Assembly: GCA_020284085.1 (NCBI GenBank)
Contig: JACEVL010000958.1
Span: 124,001 to 188,000 of the forward strand
Reading direction: 5' to 3'
DNA length: 64,000 bases
From: Aporrectodea caliginosa
Lineage: Eukaryota > Annelida > Clitellata > Crassiclitellata > Lumbricidae
The position numbers were made by a program, and so were the translations under genes. Shown here one piece after another: positions 9,059 through 20,473 of this stretch (position 1 is its first letter; each line of letters opens with the position of its first letter). The notes beneath the pieces are model-generated. The model was given only the letters and a program-made list of their open reading frames with translations, ran no database searches and was not told where the DNA came from.

Positions 9059-10444
9059 ATCCGAGGAAAGGCTATAGAGGAGCAGGATTAGCTCTTGATT
9101 CCATTGAAGGAGCTACAGAAGCCAAGTTATCGATTGTTTTATGAGGCGCACTCATAAATAACCTATTTTCAAGTTCTGAATGCGTAATACCAGGGTTCTT
9201 TGTAATTAACCAGGGATTGCCCAGAGTGGTGTCCGTAGCTACTCGTTCTGAGGCCAAGGTGTTTAGCAACCTTGCGGGGTTCTCTCCTCCCTCAACAGGT
9301 TTGTATTTCTCTTTTCGAATCAGACTTTTCTATTAAATTGCTTCTCTAGCAATTTCATTGTTTTTGTTGTTGTAGGAGTTGGAAACGAAAGATTCTCTAC
9401 TCCTTGCTGGCGCTCTAGAAATTTCCCTAGGAGTTCTTCCAGTCCTTCTTGGCGCTTCAGAAATTCGGACTGACTATTGGTCAACTGTCGTACAGCTTCA
9501 TTGGTCATCTGTGAAGAATCTAACAATTGTTCATCTATTTGGCTTTGATTCCCGTCATTAGAACCTAATTCTTCTCTTTCATCGTCAATGACACTTAGAT
9601 TTTGTGATTCAGACATTTCTGTGTCTTTTATTTGTCAATTAATAAAATGTGAACAGAAGCAATTATAGTTACAAAATATTTCAGGTTTTCAATTTAAATT
9701 AACGACGAGTAAATCCTATCGTCCTACACGCCGAAGAATTATGAAGCTCACTAACTTATCACTATTGATCAGTTGCAATCGATTGCACTAAATTAACAGG
9801 TAATTCACTAAAATACACGATCACGTTTCTAGAATCTGGAGATCTGTTTTATCAATTTAAAAGACAAATTATACTCCCTGCAAAGTGAAATAATATCACC
9901 CCTCAGACACAAGGTCTGGTTCCGAAAGATTAATCAAGATCAAGAATTTCCACTGATATTTTCCATGCCCGCTCGAAAACTTCGAAGTCGGAGAAAGAAC
10001 GACAATTTCACATCTATTCGACGGAAATACTGCTCCATAAAACTCCAAATTTCAACCAAAGACCAGGCGTCAAACTGCCTTCAAAATTATCGTGGCAATA
10101 TCCTGCCAAACCCCAGAAATTCCATGAAATTCGATCTACAAAATCAGACGCCAAATTCTTCTTCACCTGCATCAGCCATTTTCTAACGCACTCTGCACCC
10201 ATCAGGGGTCTACACGCACGGGCAACTCGTCACCTGAGCGTGAGGACCAATAGGAGAAGCCGTTCTATTAACTTCTAGCGCTCAGCCTCGATCTGGTAGA
10301 GTGCAGCCAATCACCGCCGCAGTAACAGTGATCGCTATTTATAGAATACGCCTAAGATAGCGCACAGACTATAAATTTAGCCAGGCCGTCAAAACATAGA
10401 CTATAATATTTAGACAAGAGGCCCCGTGGCGAAATCCACGTTCA
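8970..10444 (-). repeat. 5' LTR of the gypsy element (about 1.48 kb)
   Basis: It ends TTCACA right before the primer-binding site and starts near TGAACGTGGATTTCGCCACGG, which resembles the start of the 3' LTR only in its TTCGCCACGG part. The last 285-330 bp match the 3' LTR and the first 1.1 kb do not. It holds the broken LTR frame at 9072-9616. Confidence 0.65.
9072..9616 (-). pseudogene. Frameshifted LTR-encoded frame in the 5' LTR
   Basis: The frame starts MSESQN and runs about 98 residues with the shared motifs RQEGLEEL and RQQGVE, then stops at 9320. The homologous C-terminal half (GNPWLITKNPG...SRANPAPL) resumes in another frame at 9269-9072. Its stop lies 14 bases before the gag-pol Met, in a different frame. 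It is homologous to the intact frame at 1613-2179. Confidence 0.5.
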
Positions 10445-10814
10445 TTTATCAAGCATTAGGTCCCACAGTCTGCATGTTCTGTGCTGAACAAGAAGGCTGC
10501 GCAATGGTCATGCAATCAACATGGCATATAACAGATTTTTAATAGGTCCAAACAGCAACAATACGTAATTAGAGTCTATAGGTAGGCTCAAATAATGACT
10601 TTTACTAGTGGGGCTATGCCAGTCGTCAGGAAACGTCAGAAAAATCTATAGACTATGGCGAAGCCCAAATTTCACTACATGCAAATTTGAGTCATAGGGA
10701 CGGTTTGAACACAATTTGGAAAGAAAAGTATAGCAGCGCCAAAAACCGAAATAAAATGAGTCTAGTTTATTATGACGATCATAATGCATAGTAGCCTATA
10801 GCAGCATAGTATAG
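10445..10814. other. Non-coding stretch, nothing recognised
   Basis: No domain, repeat family or exon signal could be identified between the gypsy LTR and the hAT element. Confidence 0.5.
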
Positions 10815-11154
10815 CAGTGGCGTAGCAATGGGTTGTGCAGGTTGTGCAGTGCACAAGGGCCCACGGCGATCAGGGGCCCCCGGCGGTCTAGGGCCCCGGC
10901 GGTTAAGGGCCCCCGGCGGTCAGACCGTCAGTGCGGTTTTCCTTTCAGAATGTAATCAAATCACCTCAACCAAGTCTAAATCTATATGAACAGCGTAAGC
11001 AGTCAAGTTTTATTTGCATTAGCAGACACTGAAGTCTGAATGCCCAAATGCATGATTTAGTAAACAACCGGTATGCCATAGCAAAAATCTTTTAGTAGCC
11101 TATCGATCTTTAATCTTTGGCCAGCAGTTTGATGTCATGTCCTACGTCACGGGA

Positions 11155-11439
11155 GCGTGTTAATAAATTATATATTTACACGGGTTCGCTTGGCTATTAG
11201 GCATAGGCAGCGCCGTACTTTTTCAGTTGTGGGCCCTTCCATCTGGAATGACCTCCCACTTAAGCTCCGTTTTTTACTTGTAAGCCATCCGACAGCGGCG
11301 ACAGGGTTCTACAAGTCTCTCAAGTCTTTTTTCTTTAGTCGTGGCTGGGCCGGGAGCGCTCCTGAGTAGTTTCTTGAAGGGGCGCTATATAAATGCTCTG
11401 AATGAATGAATGAATGAATGAATGAATGAATGAATATGG
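11155..11439 (+). repeat. 3' end of an L2/CR1-like LINE
   Basis: A short frame reads VVGPSIWNDLPL, the C-terminal hallmark of this LINE family (compare IIGPSLWNAL at 47.9 kb). It is followed by GGGAGCGCTCCTGAGTAG...GGGGCGCTATATAAATG and a (GAAT)n tail. It is 5'-truncated and nested in hAT-1. Confidence 0.75.
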
Positions 11440-11494
11440 GTTTTTGCTCATTTGTTGATATTTTCGACTACGGCACTACACAGTATGGACAATT

Positions 11495-12354
11495 AAAACA
11501 ATTCTGGAAGCAACCCATGGCATCTCAAAACTACTACAATCTCCGCAGTGCGACCTGAGTAAAGCAATTAGTAATGTGATCAAAACATCGCATGAGAAAT
11601 TTCAGAGCTTGCGAAATGAGTACGATTCTATCCGCGATAGGCCTACTGCTGTTAGCCTGGTTAAAGCTTGGGGCATTAAAGATCATTTTGAAGACCGGCG
11701 TTTAAAGAAGGCAAAAAGATTTTGATCAAAATAATGTGTCAGGACGAATGGCCTTCGTCAACCGAGAAACGTTTCAAAGTGAATGTGTTTTTGGCTACAG
11801 TGGATAGAGCATGTGGACAAATCAAACAGCGATTACTCAGCCTTAGTTCTTTGGCTGCAACGTTCAGCGCGCTCTTGCCTTCGACACTCTTAGATGCCTC
11901 TGACCGTCTGACGACGAATTGTAGGCTATGCAGCAGCTGAACTGTTAGCTAAACAGTATGATACCGACATTTCGCTATATTTTCCAGGCCCCAGCTGAGC
12001 TGTTGTAATTTCGCTCAAGCTTTCGTTCGAAATTGTCAACGAAGTCAACCATCTTCGAAATTGCACAACTGTTAGGCCTACTCGTAGACTATTATGCTCT
12101 TTCGTCTACATTCAGTGAATCAGTGATGTCTGCACTACCTACATGTTGCTGCTGACTTTATCTGTGAGGCTGTGACTGTTACAACATGTGAAAGATCATT
12201 TTCAAAACTGAAGCTCATCAAAAACTATTTACGAAGAGCTGCTGAGCGACCTGGCAATTATGTTGTCAATAGAAAATGAATATGCCAAAAAGCTTGATAC
12301 TTCAAAAGTGGTGGATATTTCTGCGCAAGAGAAAGAGCGCAAACGACCGTTTTA
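11495..12354 (+). pseudogene. hAT transposase remains (ZMYM1-like group)
   Basis: Broken frames read ISKLLQSPQCDLSKAI and SHEKFQSLRNEYDSI. Near the end come TCERSFSKLKLIKNYLR and LSIENEYAKKLD, the conserved C-terminal dimerisation region of hAT transposases. Stops and shifts separate the pieces, so it is not functional. It lies inside the inverted repeats of hAT-1, which explains its origin. Confidence 0.8.
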
Positions 12355-12526
12355 ACTTCTTAGATTACAGTAGAATTTAGAATTGTCCAATTTGATTAGC
12401 TGACCTTTTATGTTGTATGCAACAGCGTTTTTTGCACAGCGTTTTTGTTTTAAATCGAATGGGGGGTCAAGGGGCCCACCACCAAAGCTCTGCACAAGGG
12501 CCCCCAAAATCCTTGCTACGCCACTG

Positions 12527-13949
12527 TAGTATAGCAACTACCGAATTGAAAAACGAGTATCTTTTATATGATAAAATAATAGCAGCGCCACCTACCGAAA
12601 CGAAGTGAGTCTATTATTTTAGTGTTACATAGGAAGTTCACTTCATGAATGACTTGACATTTCTATTAGTTTATATTATTAATGGGCCCTAACTGTTTCA
12701 GTGTTCCTCAAAACAAGTTCGACATATTCAGTTAAAATATGAAGCAAACCTGTCTGACTAACCTCAATAAGCTAAAACCTCACCCAGAACGATCAACTTC
12801 TTTGACATCAGCAAAATACTACGGATAACGACAAAATGCGTCCACATCAGCAGCAATCTGCAGTCTTCTTCACTCCCCTTTTTGTACCTTCCTATATGCT
12901 CTCCTAAGCCCAGACATAACGTAGTGCAAAAAGGATTGTCCAAAGTAGTCGTCACCCCACGGCTTCTAGACCACGCTGCCCATTCACAGGATATCTCCAT
13001 GAGACGTCCACGTGATATCTCATACCCATTCCACAGGTGTCAGTCCACCTGGTCTCTATTACCAAGTACATCCCAAACCTTACCTTGGGCCAGCCTACAT
13101 GCGACAATGTGTGCATGTGTGTAATGTCCAATATGTTGTCAATGAATGTAAGTAGGTTGGTGAACTGAAGTTTACTATACACACTTTTAAACAAGGTGAA
13201 AATAGAACGACTCGTGGTGTGGTGTTGGCTCCAGTCACATCAGAGAGGTTGAGAGAATCTGACTACGAAAAAAGCATTCTTTCGTGCACGTAGACTGCGT
13301 AATTAATAGGCGCAGCAATGGAACATGGACAAATGGCGGAGATGTCTACATCCAAAAACACCATCTTTGCATTAGAAACCCAGCAAGGTTAAGTCGATCC
13401 ATGAGCTTCCAAAAGACTAGCCGGCCCAGTCCGATACGGAGCGTCCATTGATTTAGGTACGAGTTATAACCATTTTATCACATTGCTGGATGGAATAGAA
13501 CAGTGAAGTTTGATACCCTTCACTGGTCGACGTTGAGTCATGCTGTGTTTATTGTTTTGGTCTATCATCTATAATAGGGGCATGGGCTTTCGCAGGCATT
13601 TTTGTAGGCAGCAAAGTTTTAAATTGTTGACTAACGAGGATGCCGAAAGCAACTGATGGCGTGACCCTCGGAGATTGCTATCGCAATTTGGGGGTCTGGC
13701 GCGGATCCCAACAACCGTCAGCGCTTTTTGAAGCATCTGACATGATAATAAATTACAATTATAGGGCCTGTTGTTAGCGTTCTGGGATCCGGTTTCAGCT
13801 AGCCTATATCTGAACGTTTATTTCAAACAAAAAACTGTCATATGTTTCAATCTTTATTTTTTAAATTTTCAGGTTATCTTGAGTTCTTGACTAGTTTGGA
13901 TAGGCCTATCAAATAAAAATGTGGTAAAATCATAGCCATTCATTGTTAA
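12527..13949. other. Non-coding stretch, nothing recognised
   Basis: Only short chance frames occur. I see no domain residues, terminal repeats or tRNA-like boxes. Confidence 0.5.
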
Positions 13950-14345
13950 AAACTAAGATGATAAGTAAAAGGTTTAAAAGTATGCGCAAAATCCACAGCT
14001 CACTGTCCGTATTCGCTTTAAAATTCTATTCTTCACGTGTAGTGATTTTCTGGGTCAGTCTCCACGCTATCTTTGTGGCCTTATCCATGAACCTCCATCC
14101 TGCTTCTGGTCATCATCCTCTTCGTTCTTTAGACCGAAATGACCTATTGGTACCTCGGACTCGGACTGCTACTGCCCAGCACCGTGCAAATGCATCGGCT
14201 CCCTGCTCTGGGTTGATCTTCCCACTGTGATTCTTTCCATGATTTTAACCGGGTAATGCCGCCTGTAGTCCTGATATCTTTCTTTTCTCACGAGCACTTC
14301 GCACTGGGAGCGCCTCTGATTAGGTTGCTCTTTGAGTAGCACTTT
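13950..14345 (+). repeat. 3' fragment of an L2/CR1-like LINE
   Basis: A degraded frame reads HHPLRSLDRNDLLVPRTRT, homologous to HRPLRSLDRSDFFVPRART of the minus-strand LINE at 47.7-49.1 kb. It is followed by the family 3' motif GGGAGCGCCTCTGATTAG. Confidence 0.75.
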
Positions 14346-15212
14346 AGAAATTTGTAAATTATCAAGTTAGATAGGTTGTCCAGAGATTCATCGAATTCCA
14401 GCTTCCAAGTCCGGTTGCCAGAGACCAGAGAGAGGAGGCATACACGAACAATGCATACATCATGCTACATACATTAAGCATCGCAGCGAAACTGGTCTGG
14501 TGATATCCCATCTCTCTCCTAGATTGTAATCAACGCTTACTTACCAGTGGTCTGAGATGTTGCGAGAATTAACCGACAGAACATTGCCATTCCAGCGTAT
14601 TTAATAATTTGGCACATGCTTATTGTTATACAGCAGAATGTCAAAATAATATAGATATAAATTATAATAATAAAGACCGATTGATCCGTTTCGACTAAGC
14701 CTACAGATGGTTCGAAAATGAGCGCAAAATCAAGTCAACATTCATTGATATTATACACTAGCAACAGGCCATGATTGTTAAATAATTAACTCCTGTTGGT
14801 TGACCTACTTAAGATGTCTGTTATTCCATCGTCAGCATTGGCCTACTTAAATTAAAACTCCCTACTCAGGCGTATAATACTATGACACAGATGGGTTGAC
14901 TGCCGGAAAACGTTGGCCTGAATCAGAAAGTTCATGAAAGTAAAACACGGATGCGAAATATTATATTCAATAGGGCATTTCAACAGTTGATCTTAGAGGC
15001 CTTTGTAGGCTATCTGTTAAAAAGTGGTTGTCTGCATCATGCGGGTGCTATCTACCCGCAATACAACAATGTAATGCAAGACGACAAAGGGTAATGAGTT
15101 ATATCTGCTGTATGTGAGCTGTTATTAAGTTGCAATGGAACTGCAGGCAGAAGCATTAATTTGTCCAGAATAATGGGTCCAGAGACACATAGTCAGAGAT
15201 AGTCTTGATTGT
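14346..15212. other. Non-coding stretch, nothing recognised
   Basis: No credible frame, repeat end or structured RNA signature was seen. Confidence 0.5.
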
Positions 15213-15310
15213 ATTGTAGTAGTAAAGTAGTAGTAGCAGCAGCAGCAGTAGTAGTAGTAGTGGTAGTAGTAGGAGTAGTAGTGGTGGTTGTGGTGGTGGT
15301 GATGGTAGTG

Positions 15311-15368
<58 letters not shown>

Positions 15369-15390
15369 GTAGTAGTAGTAGTAGTAGTAG

Positions 15391-15454
<64 letters not shown>

Positions 15455-15506
15455 CAGTAGCAGTAGCAGTAGCAGTAGCAGTAGCAGTAGCAGTAGCAGC
15501 AGCAGT
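15213..15506 (+). repeat. (AGT)n / (AGC)n trinucleotide microsatellite
   Basis: It is nearly uninterrupted AGT repeats with AGC and GGT variants. The long frames across it (poly-Val, poly-Thr, poly-Tyr/Leu) are artefacts of the repeat. The tract resumes at 16736-16765, beyond a hAT insertion. Confidence 0.95.
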
Positions 15507-15904
15507 CAGTGGCGTCACTAGGGGGTGCGGGGGTTCGGACCGCACCGGGTGTCACCATCGTAGGGGGGACACCAAAATGACTGTCTAAACATTTTGTTCA
15601 GAGTTTCAGCAGAAATTTATTATTTTTAAATTAACAATAACAGACAATAACAAAAACATTTTGCGTAAGCCCAGCTTACATTCATTGTATCAATTCTTCT
15701 AAAGCTGAAATTCTATACAAATTTACATGCTATAGTCTTTTAACGCGCTCCGGTCAGTGCCGTCAATATTAAACAATTACAATAACGCTTCTACGTGGTT
15801 AAAAAGCTAGAGGCACTAGGACTTTCTCTAAACGAGGAGCACAGTGTGACAGTCACCTAGTGGAGCATTCAATCGAACAAGCCATCAAAGAAGTAGCAGC
15901 CATG

Positions 15905-16100
15905 TGCGAGACGGGGCCCGATAGCGCACTGGATAACATCTGACACAGAGAACGATAGGTACCGAGTTCGAGCCCCGTAGGTGGACTGGACATGCTTTGT
16001 AAGCTGCTATTAGCGCCGTGTATTGCAGGCTGTCTGTTCTGTTAGTAGTTAAGATTTATGTCTTCTGTCATTTGTGTTCTTGTGAATTGTTTAAATTGCA
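15905..16100 (+). repeat. tRNA-derived SINE-B, truncated copy
   Basis: It has box A TAGCGCACTGG at 15922 and box B GAGTTCGAGCCCC at 15964, followed by a body with TTAGCGCCGTGTATTG and CTGTCTGTTCTGTTAGTAG. A reverse-oriented second copy lies at 29112-29360. It is nested inside hAT-2. Confidence 0.75.
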
Positions 16101-16129
16101 CAATTGTACGCTGTAACCGGTTGCGGTTT

Positions 16130-16440
16130 GTCAACCGGATTGTTCACTAAACGAAAAACCCAAAAAAACCGAAACGAGACTGTTAAAGTGAATGGTCTGA
16201 TATCTGCCACTGCAGAAGAGTTGAAGATGTCCATTCCACAATTGACCACTTTCTATGATGAAGTGTCTGAGAGTGCACTTTTAATAGAAATACCAAGGCT
16301 GAAAACTTGAGAAGTCATCTGAAAGCAGCAGAGATTAACCTAGGAAGAAGCCAAAGATTGGGCAATTATACTAGACGTATTGACATTCATAGCTGAATGG
16401 GACTTTGTGGAATCTCTCCCAGCCCTTACATTATTTTATA
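16130..16440 (+). pseudogene. hAT transposase fragment
   Basis: The frame contains FYDEVSESALLIEIPRL and, after a stop, AEINL...AKDWAI...TFIAEWDFVESLPALT, residues typical of ZMYM-type hAT transposases. It is broken and sits inside hAT-2. Confidence 0.65.
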
Positions 16441-16765
16441 AGGAGACCTGTAGGTTATATAAGCTGCCCTCCACAATTGCTTATTTGATTTTTAATGGTG
16501 TAACTGCTGATCTGGAGGTAAATAATCAAAATTTTAAAACATATGCATTTGTAATTTTAATTTTGCTAGTTGCTAATATCATTATTCTTATAATTACATT
16601 CTGTTATATGCAGAAATTACGATTTAAGGGTAACATTATAGTATAAAAATCATTATTAAGGATTCTGCATGGTCTGGAGTGGGGTGACACCATGAGTTAC
16701 CGCACCGGGTGACACTAACCCTAGTGACGCCACTGGCAGCAGTAGCAGTGGTAGTAGTAGTAGGG

Positions 16766-17963
16766 CCTACAGTCCATTGCGGCAGTGCGGCGAGCTTTGA
16801 CGAACAACAGTGTACGAGATTAAAAGCAAGCCTAAAATTATGCCAAACTAATCTTAGAATAAAAATTATTATTTATAAGACTTGGCTATAGGGCACAGGC
16901 TACATAGGCCTACAGATCGGGTACAATTCCTACAAAGCATACTATGGAGAATCAGGAAATATGTAGTTTGAACTATGATAAGTCTGTTATACCAACTAAC
17001 CGAGCCGCCCAGCCGTTCGTGTCACACGATTTGCTGATAATTAAACAGTAACATCTCTTTGTCGCAGTCGCGGCATCCTGCTTACTACATAAATTACGTG
17101 ATTGACTACTGACTGCTCAGTGACTAGTAAGTAGTAAATGTTACTGAAAGCAACTAATTTCATTCAATACATATGAAATGAACGTTTTGTAAGTTTTTTG
17201 AACTTATGAGGAGAAAACTAACGAGTAACGACAGAACGTGAAAACTGATGACATCACGTTCGCTTCCGCTGTTATTTAATACGCATGTTTACATGTAAAT
17301 TTGTTTCATATTGAAGTTTTCAAGACTAGAATATATTGAAGATATAAGTAACATAAATGTTTGTTTTCATCATGGCATTTTTGACAGTATTTCAGTTCTT
17401 TATCTCTGTTTGTGAAGAAATTTACTAACATCTCAATAGAATCAATACTTCTCCTCAATTGTTGGGCCATATGAATCATTATGTAATACCTAATTATCAC
17501 ATATACTGATTTATGTGGTTGCACTATCAAAATTAGGACACAGAGTCAAAATGTTCCGTAAATAATAATGCGACCCATTTAGCAGAATATGGTGTGCTTG
17601 CTAATTTTGCCTACAGTGCTTTCTTGATCGATTTTAGACATAATGTCCAGTACCGGGTATTGTTTCTCAAGGCTATAAGATTAGTTCACAACATTGTGGC
17701 CTAAACAGTTTCTAATATACATATATATAATTATAATTATATATAACTTATAGGCCTAAATGTAAAAGTATCTTCATGAAAGGGACGACTGTCTTGGAGA
17801 TATCAAAACGACGATTGTATAAGTTATACGTTTGCACAGTTTTAACCTACACATAAAACTTTCTTATATTGCCTCAGCTGAAATCGAAACGCTGCTGAAT
17901 AGACGTCTAGAAGGGACGCCGTTCTATTAAGTTACATTACATAGTGCTCATTAATTCAGACTG
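16766..17963. other. Non-coding stretch downstream of the phosphatase gene
   Basis: No domain or repeat family was recognised. It may include 3' untranslated sequence of the receptor phosphatase gene, but I cannot place a polyadenylation site with confidence. Confidence 0.4.
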
Positions 17964-18305
17964 TTAGTTTAAAAGTGATACGCAAAACCAGTACTGTTAA
18001 GGTATTATCATGTGTTTGACTGAATCGTAATTATGCTCTATAAAGTCATTCTGTTTGGCATAAACGTACAAATATTACAAACAAACAAATATAGTTTTTC
18101 AGTTATTCTAAAATTGCTATTTTAGTTTCAACTTACGATACATTTATATTGTATTAATATGAGACTAAATTGTTAGCACGCAATGTATATAAAGGTAATA
18201 GATGTCTAGAAAATTACGAAGCTGTGCATGAGACGCTGGAAAGCACAATTATAGGTGAAGCAAAACCGAGTTCCGTTATCACATCGATGGCTGATTAATT
18301 GTATA

Positions 18306-18602
18306 TCAAAATAGAAGGCATATGATCCAGCTGAGCTCTTCATTAATATGAAGGTAATAGATGCCTAGAAAATTATTCTTTAATGGTCGGTCTGTGGGAG
18401 TCAAATGTCTATAAGACATTTGCGCAGCTTCATTTAGTTGGGTGATCGTCATGAAGTAAAAACCTATCGAACCATGCAGCTGAAGTCTCCATCCGTAATG
18501 GTCAGTATAATTATAAACATTAATGTATGACAGTGGGACTTGCGCAACAATTGAAGTAAACCTCAAATATTCCTCATAATATTTTAAAACTTTTTTAGTA
18601 AT
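18306..18602 (-). CDS. Possible terminal exon of the receptor phosphatase
   Basis: After the acceptor ...CTTATATATTCCAG a phase-0 frame runs 98 residues (ITKKVLKYYEEYLRF...) to a stop. The phase fits the upstream D2 exon, and KKVLKYYEEYL could be a strongly altered final helix. Nothing else is diagnostic. An alternative is a very short exon at 17964-17993 (YWFCVSLLN then stop), which looks more like the usual QYEFCY motif but is only 30 bases long. Confidence 0.3.
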   Translation of the reverse strand: MTKKVLKYYEEYLRFTSIVAQVPLSYINVYNYTDHYGWRLQLHGSIGFYFMTITQLNEAAQMSYRHLTPTDRPLKNNFLGIYYLHINEELSWIICLLF

Positions 18603-19180
18603 CTGGAATATATAAGAAGCGAAGCTTTGCATATTTGTGCATTAAAACTTCTTGAGTGTATATGCGGTTAAATAAGTCGAAGCGTTTGAGTGATAGACGA
18701 ATTTGGGAATAAAACAGAAAAAACATAAATGTTACAAACAGGCATTTTCATCGACAAAACAACACACCAATAAACCGATCCTAGATCGACATAGCAATGT
18801 ATCTTTCAACGACGTTATGCAAATCGATGTAGGATGACTGAAAACAATATCACAATCGCAGTTAGTTTTCTCTAAAAGTCAAACTCTGGAAGTAGGCCTA
18901 AGCGTTTTGCTACATGTAAATGAATTGCCAATATGAACCCAGAACGCAGACGTGATTTTATGGTAATTTGGGATTCAAAAATAGATTCCACTCAACAGTG
19001 TAATACTCTCCTTCTTTAATAGAATTTAATGATTAGTTATTAATTAGGACTAAGCTCGTTCTTACAACTATACAAATTCACATGTTTGGCAGCCATGGTT
19101 CTTTTCTTGTTAATCTTATTTGATGCAAATTTATAGACTGTTCGATATAAGAATAGGGCCTACTTTTGACCCACTGGTTT

Positions 19181-19440
19181 GACACGGTGGTATAGTGGAG
19201 AAGTGTCTGCCTTCACGTCTGCGTTCTGGGTTCAAATTCTGGCCTCTCATTAAACAGGTTAAAATTTCTTCTCAAGGAGTGTTTTCATGAGCGAGAGGTA
19301 ATATTGAATTGCCGTCATAGATTTTTCTTAACTCTCAGGGCCACGCCTGTTAGAGCTAATACTGATACAGATGGAATGAATGAGCGATTACCTTGCTCTA
19401 TCTTACCTTACATTACCTAGCCGTATCTTACCGTAAGTCC
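19181..19440 (+). repeat. tRNA-derived SINE-C
   Basis: It has box A TGGTATAGTGG at 19188 and box B GGGTTCAAATTCT at 19228, spaced as in a tRNA promoter, followed by a non-tRNA body ending in TTACCTTACATTACC-like repeats. It lies in the last intron of the phosphatase gene, antisense to it. Confidence 0.6.
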
Positions 19441-19572
19441 GTTAATTAGTGAAACAATTAAAATGTTGTCTATGGAACTGATATTATTATAGTTTAAACA
19501 ATAGTATGTACAAGTAAAACGATTCTAGTGAAAAACACATGTAGCTTACCATGCATTATGCTGTCGACTTAC

Positions 19573-19705
19573 CACTGAGTTGAAGAGCTCTATTCTTGAT
19601 TTCCTAATGTTTAGTACAATTTGGTAGAGGTCAATCATTTCTTCTTCTTTCATTATCTCGAATGCATTGAATGCAGCCAAACAGAATCCACTCAATGACC
19701 AATCA
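19573..19705 (-). CDS. Phosphatase D2 exon: degenerate P-loop and following helix
   Basis: The exon is phase 2-0, 133 bases, between acceptor ttacaag and donor gtaagt. The split Ser codon is completed, giving VVS-S-DWSLSGFCLAAFNAF. Aligned with D1 (VVHC-S-AGAGRTGAFIAIDY), the catalytic Cys is replaced by Ser and the Arg of C-X5-R by Ser. The helix after the loop and the segment RKSRIELFNSV (D1: RDQRPQMIQNL) are still recognisable. D2 therefore cannot catalyse and probably has a binding or regulatory role. Confidence 0.85.
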
Positions 19706-20318
19706 CTTGTAAATATCGATAAAACGGTTATGACAGAATACAGAGAGGAATAGATGGCGATGCTTAAAAGTGGCAATTACTATGTAACTTTGCATTGTCC
19801 GTCTTTAAGTGTGCTTATAACTATTCCCCCCCCCTTATTCCTTCCACGTGCTTGCAGCGCATCGGGCGACACAGTTGTGTATAACTATAACAATTACCAG
19901 ATGCTAATTCTAACACTTGTAGAATGGTAAAGATGCATTCAGGTTCTTAATTCAAATTAAATAAACTCTTTTTGGAAGTCTACTGAATGACAGTGGTTGA
20001 ATTTTGATCTGGATTTTCATCTTACAAGCACAGCCAAATACTGCGAATAAATTATTCCAACACAAAACTTATTGCGCACTACGTATGGTAAACTGAATTT
20101 TATATAAATTAACCTTTTATAAGCACACGTTGCACAAATACTCAACGACCAACGGTCGCCATATAGATAACCCAGATAACTACACGCACTTATACGTATA
20201 CTAACGCCAAAGAACACTGGAAGATATTGTCAATGACTTCAAGATGACAAACTTTTAACTGACATTACGGCGCCATTATAATTTAAAGATGTAGTTTAGA
20301 GTTATTTTCTGACTATAC

Positions 20319-20473
20319 CTGGATACCACCATTACTGGAACGTCGTTCGTTTTTGAAGTAAGGTTGCTAACGACGTTGTACAATGACATTAGATGATTGA
20401 CATCCCATGAACTTTTGTCTAAGAACTTAGTAACATGCAGAACCGTAACTTGAGTCTTTGATGAGATTGATTC
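20319..20473 (-). CDS. Phosphatase D2 exon: former WPD loop, up to the P-loop
   Basis: The exon is phase 0-2, 155 bases, with acceptor ...TATATGTAAG and donor gtatag. It reads ...TQVTVLHVTKFLDKSSWDVN...PVMVVS. It matches the D1 exon HYLSWPDHDVPSD...YTVVHC, but WPD has become FLD and HC has become VS. The intron interrupts the same Ser codon as in D1, which supports the alignment. The start could be 15 bases further in, at a second AG. Confidence 0.85.

Larger units (their letters stand above)
1515..10444 (-). mobile_element. Ty3/gypsy LTR retrotransposon, full length but with unlike LTRs
   Basis: Read on the minus strand the order is 5' LTR (10444-8970), primer-binding site (8969-8952), one gag-pol frame (9058-3167), polypurine tract (2968-2952) and 3' LTR (2951-1515). 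The two LTRs agree almost base for base over roughly their last 285 bp (1517-1800 against 8978-9260, three differences counted by eye). Further upstream they are unrelated in sequence but similar in layout and length. I see no target-site duplication (flanks tttat and atcag). This suggests a recombinant between two related subfamilies or an assembly join, since reverse transcription normally produces identical LTRs. Confidence 0.8.
10815..12526 (+). mobile_element. hAT transposon with decayed transposase (hAT-1)
   Basis: The ends are CAGTGGCGTAGCAA and TTGCTACGCCACTG, a perfect terminal inverted repeat. They are flanked by the 8-bp duplication tagtatag on both sides, the length hAT elements make. 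Inside both ends are C-rich or G-rich runs (gggcccccggcggt). The interior holds transposase remains and a LINE 3' fragment at about 11155-11439, so it was itself invaded. Confidence 0.9.
15507..16735 (+). mobile_element. hAT transposon inserted in a microsatellite (hAT-2)
   Basis: The ends are CAGTGGCGTCACTAGGG and CCCTAGTGACGCCACTG, perfect inverted repeats. Both are flanked by gcagcagt (8 bp). Subterminal copies of CGCACCGGGTGWCAC occur near both ends. The interior holds a SINE and a fragment of transposase. Confidence 0.9.

Noticed and set aside
15156..15558. Poly-Thr/Tyr/Leu and poly-Val frames
   Set aside because: They come from the (AGT)n microsatellite; there is no composition or splice evidence of coding.
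17964..17993. Thirty-base terminal exon YWFCVSLLN then stop
   Set aside because: It resembles QYEFCY and the phase fits, but it is too short and has a poor pyrimidine tract; kept only as an alternative.
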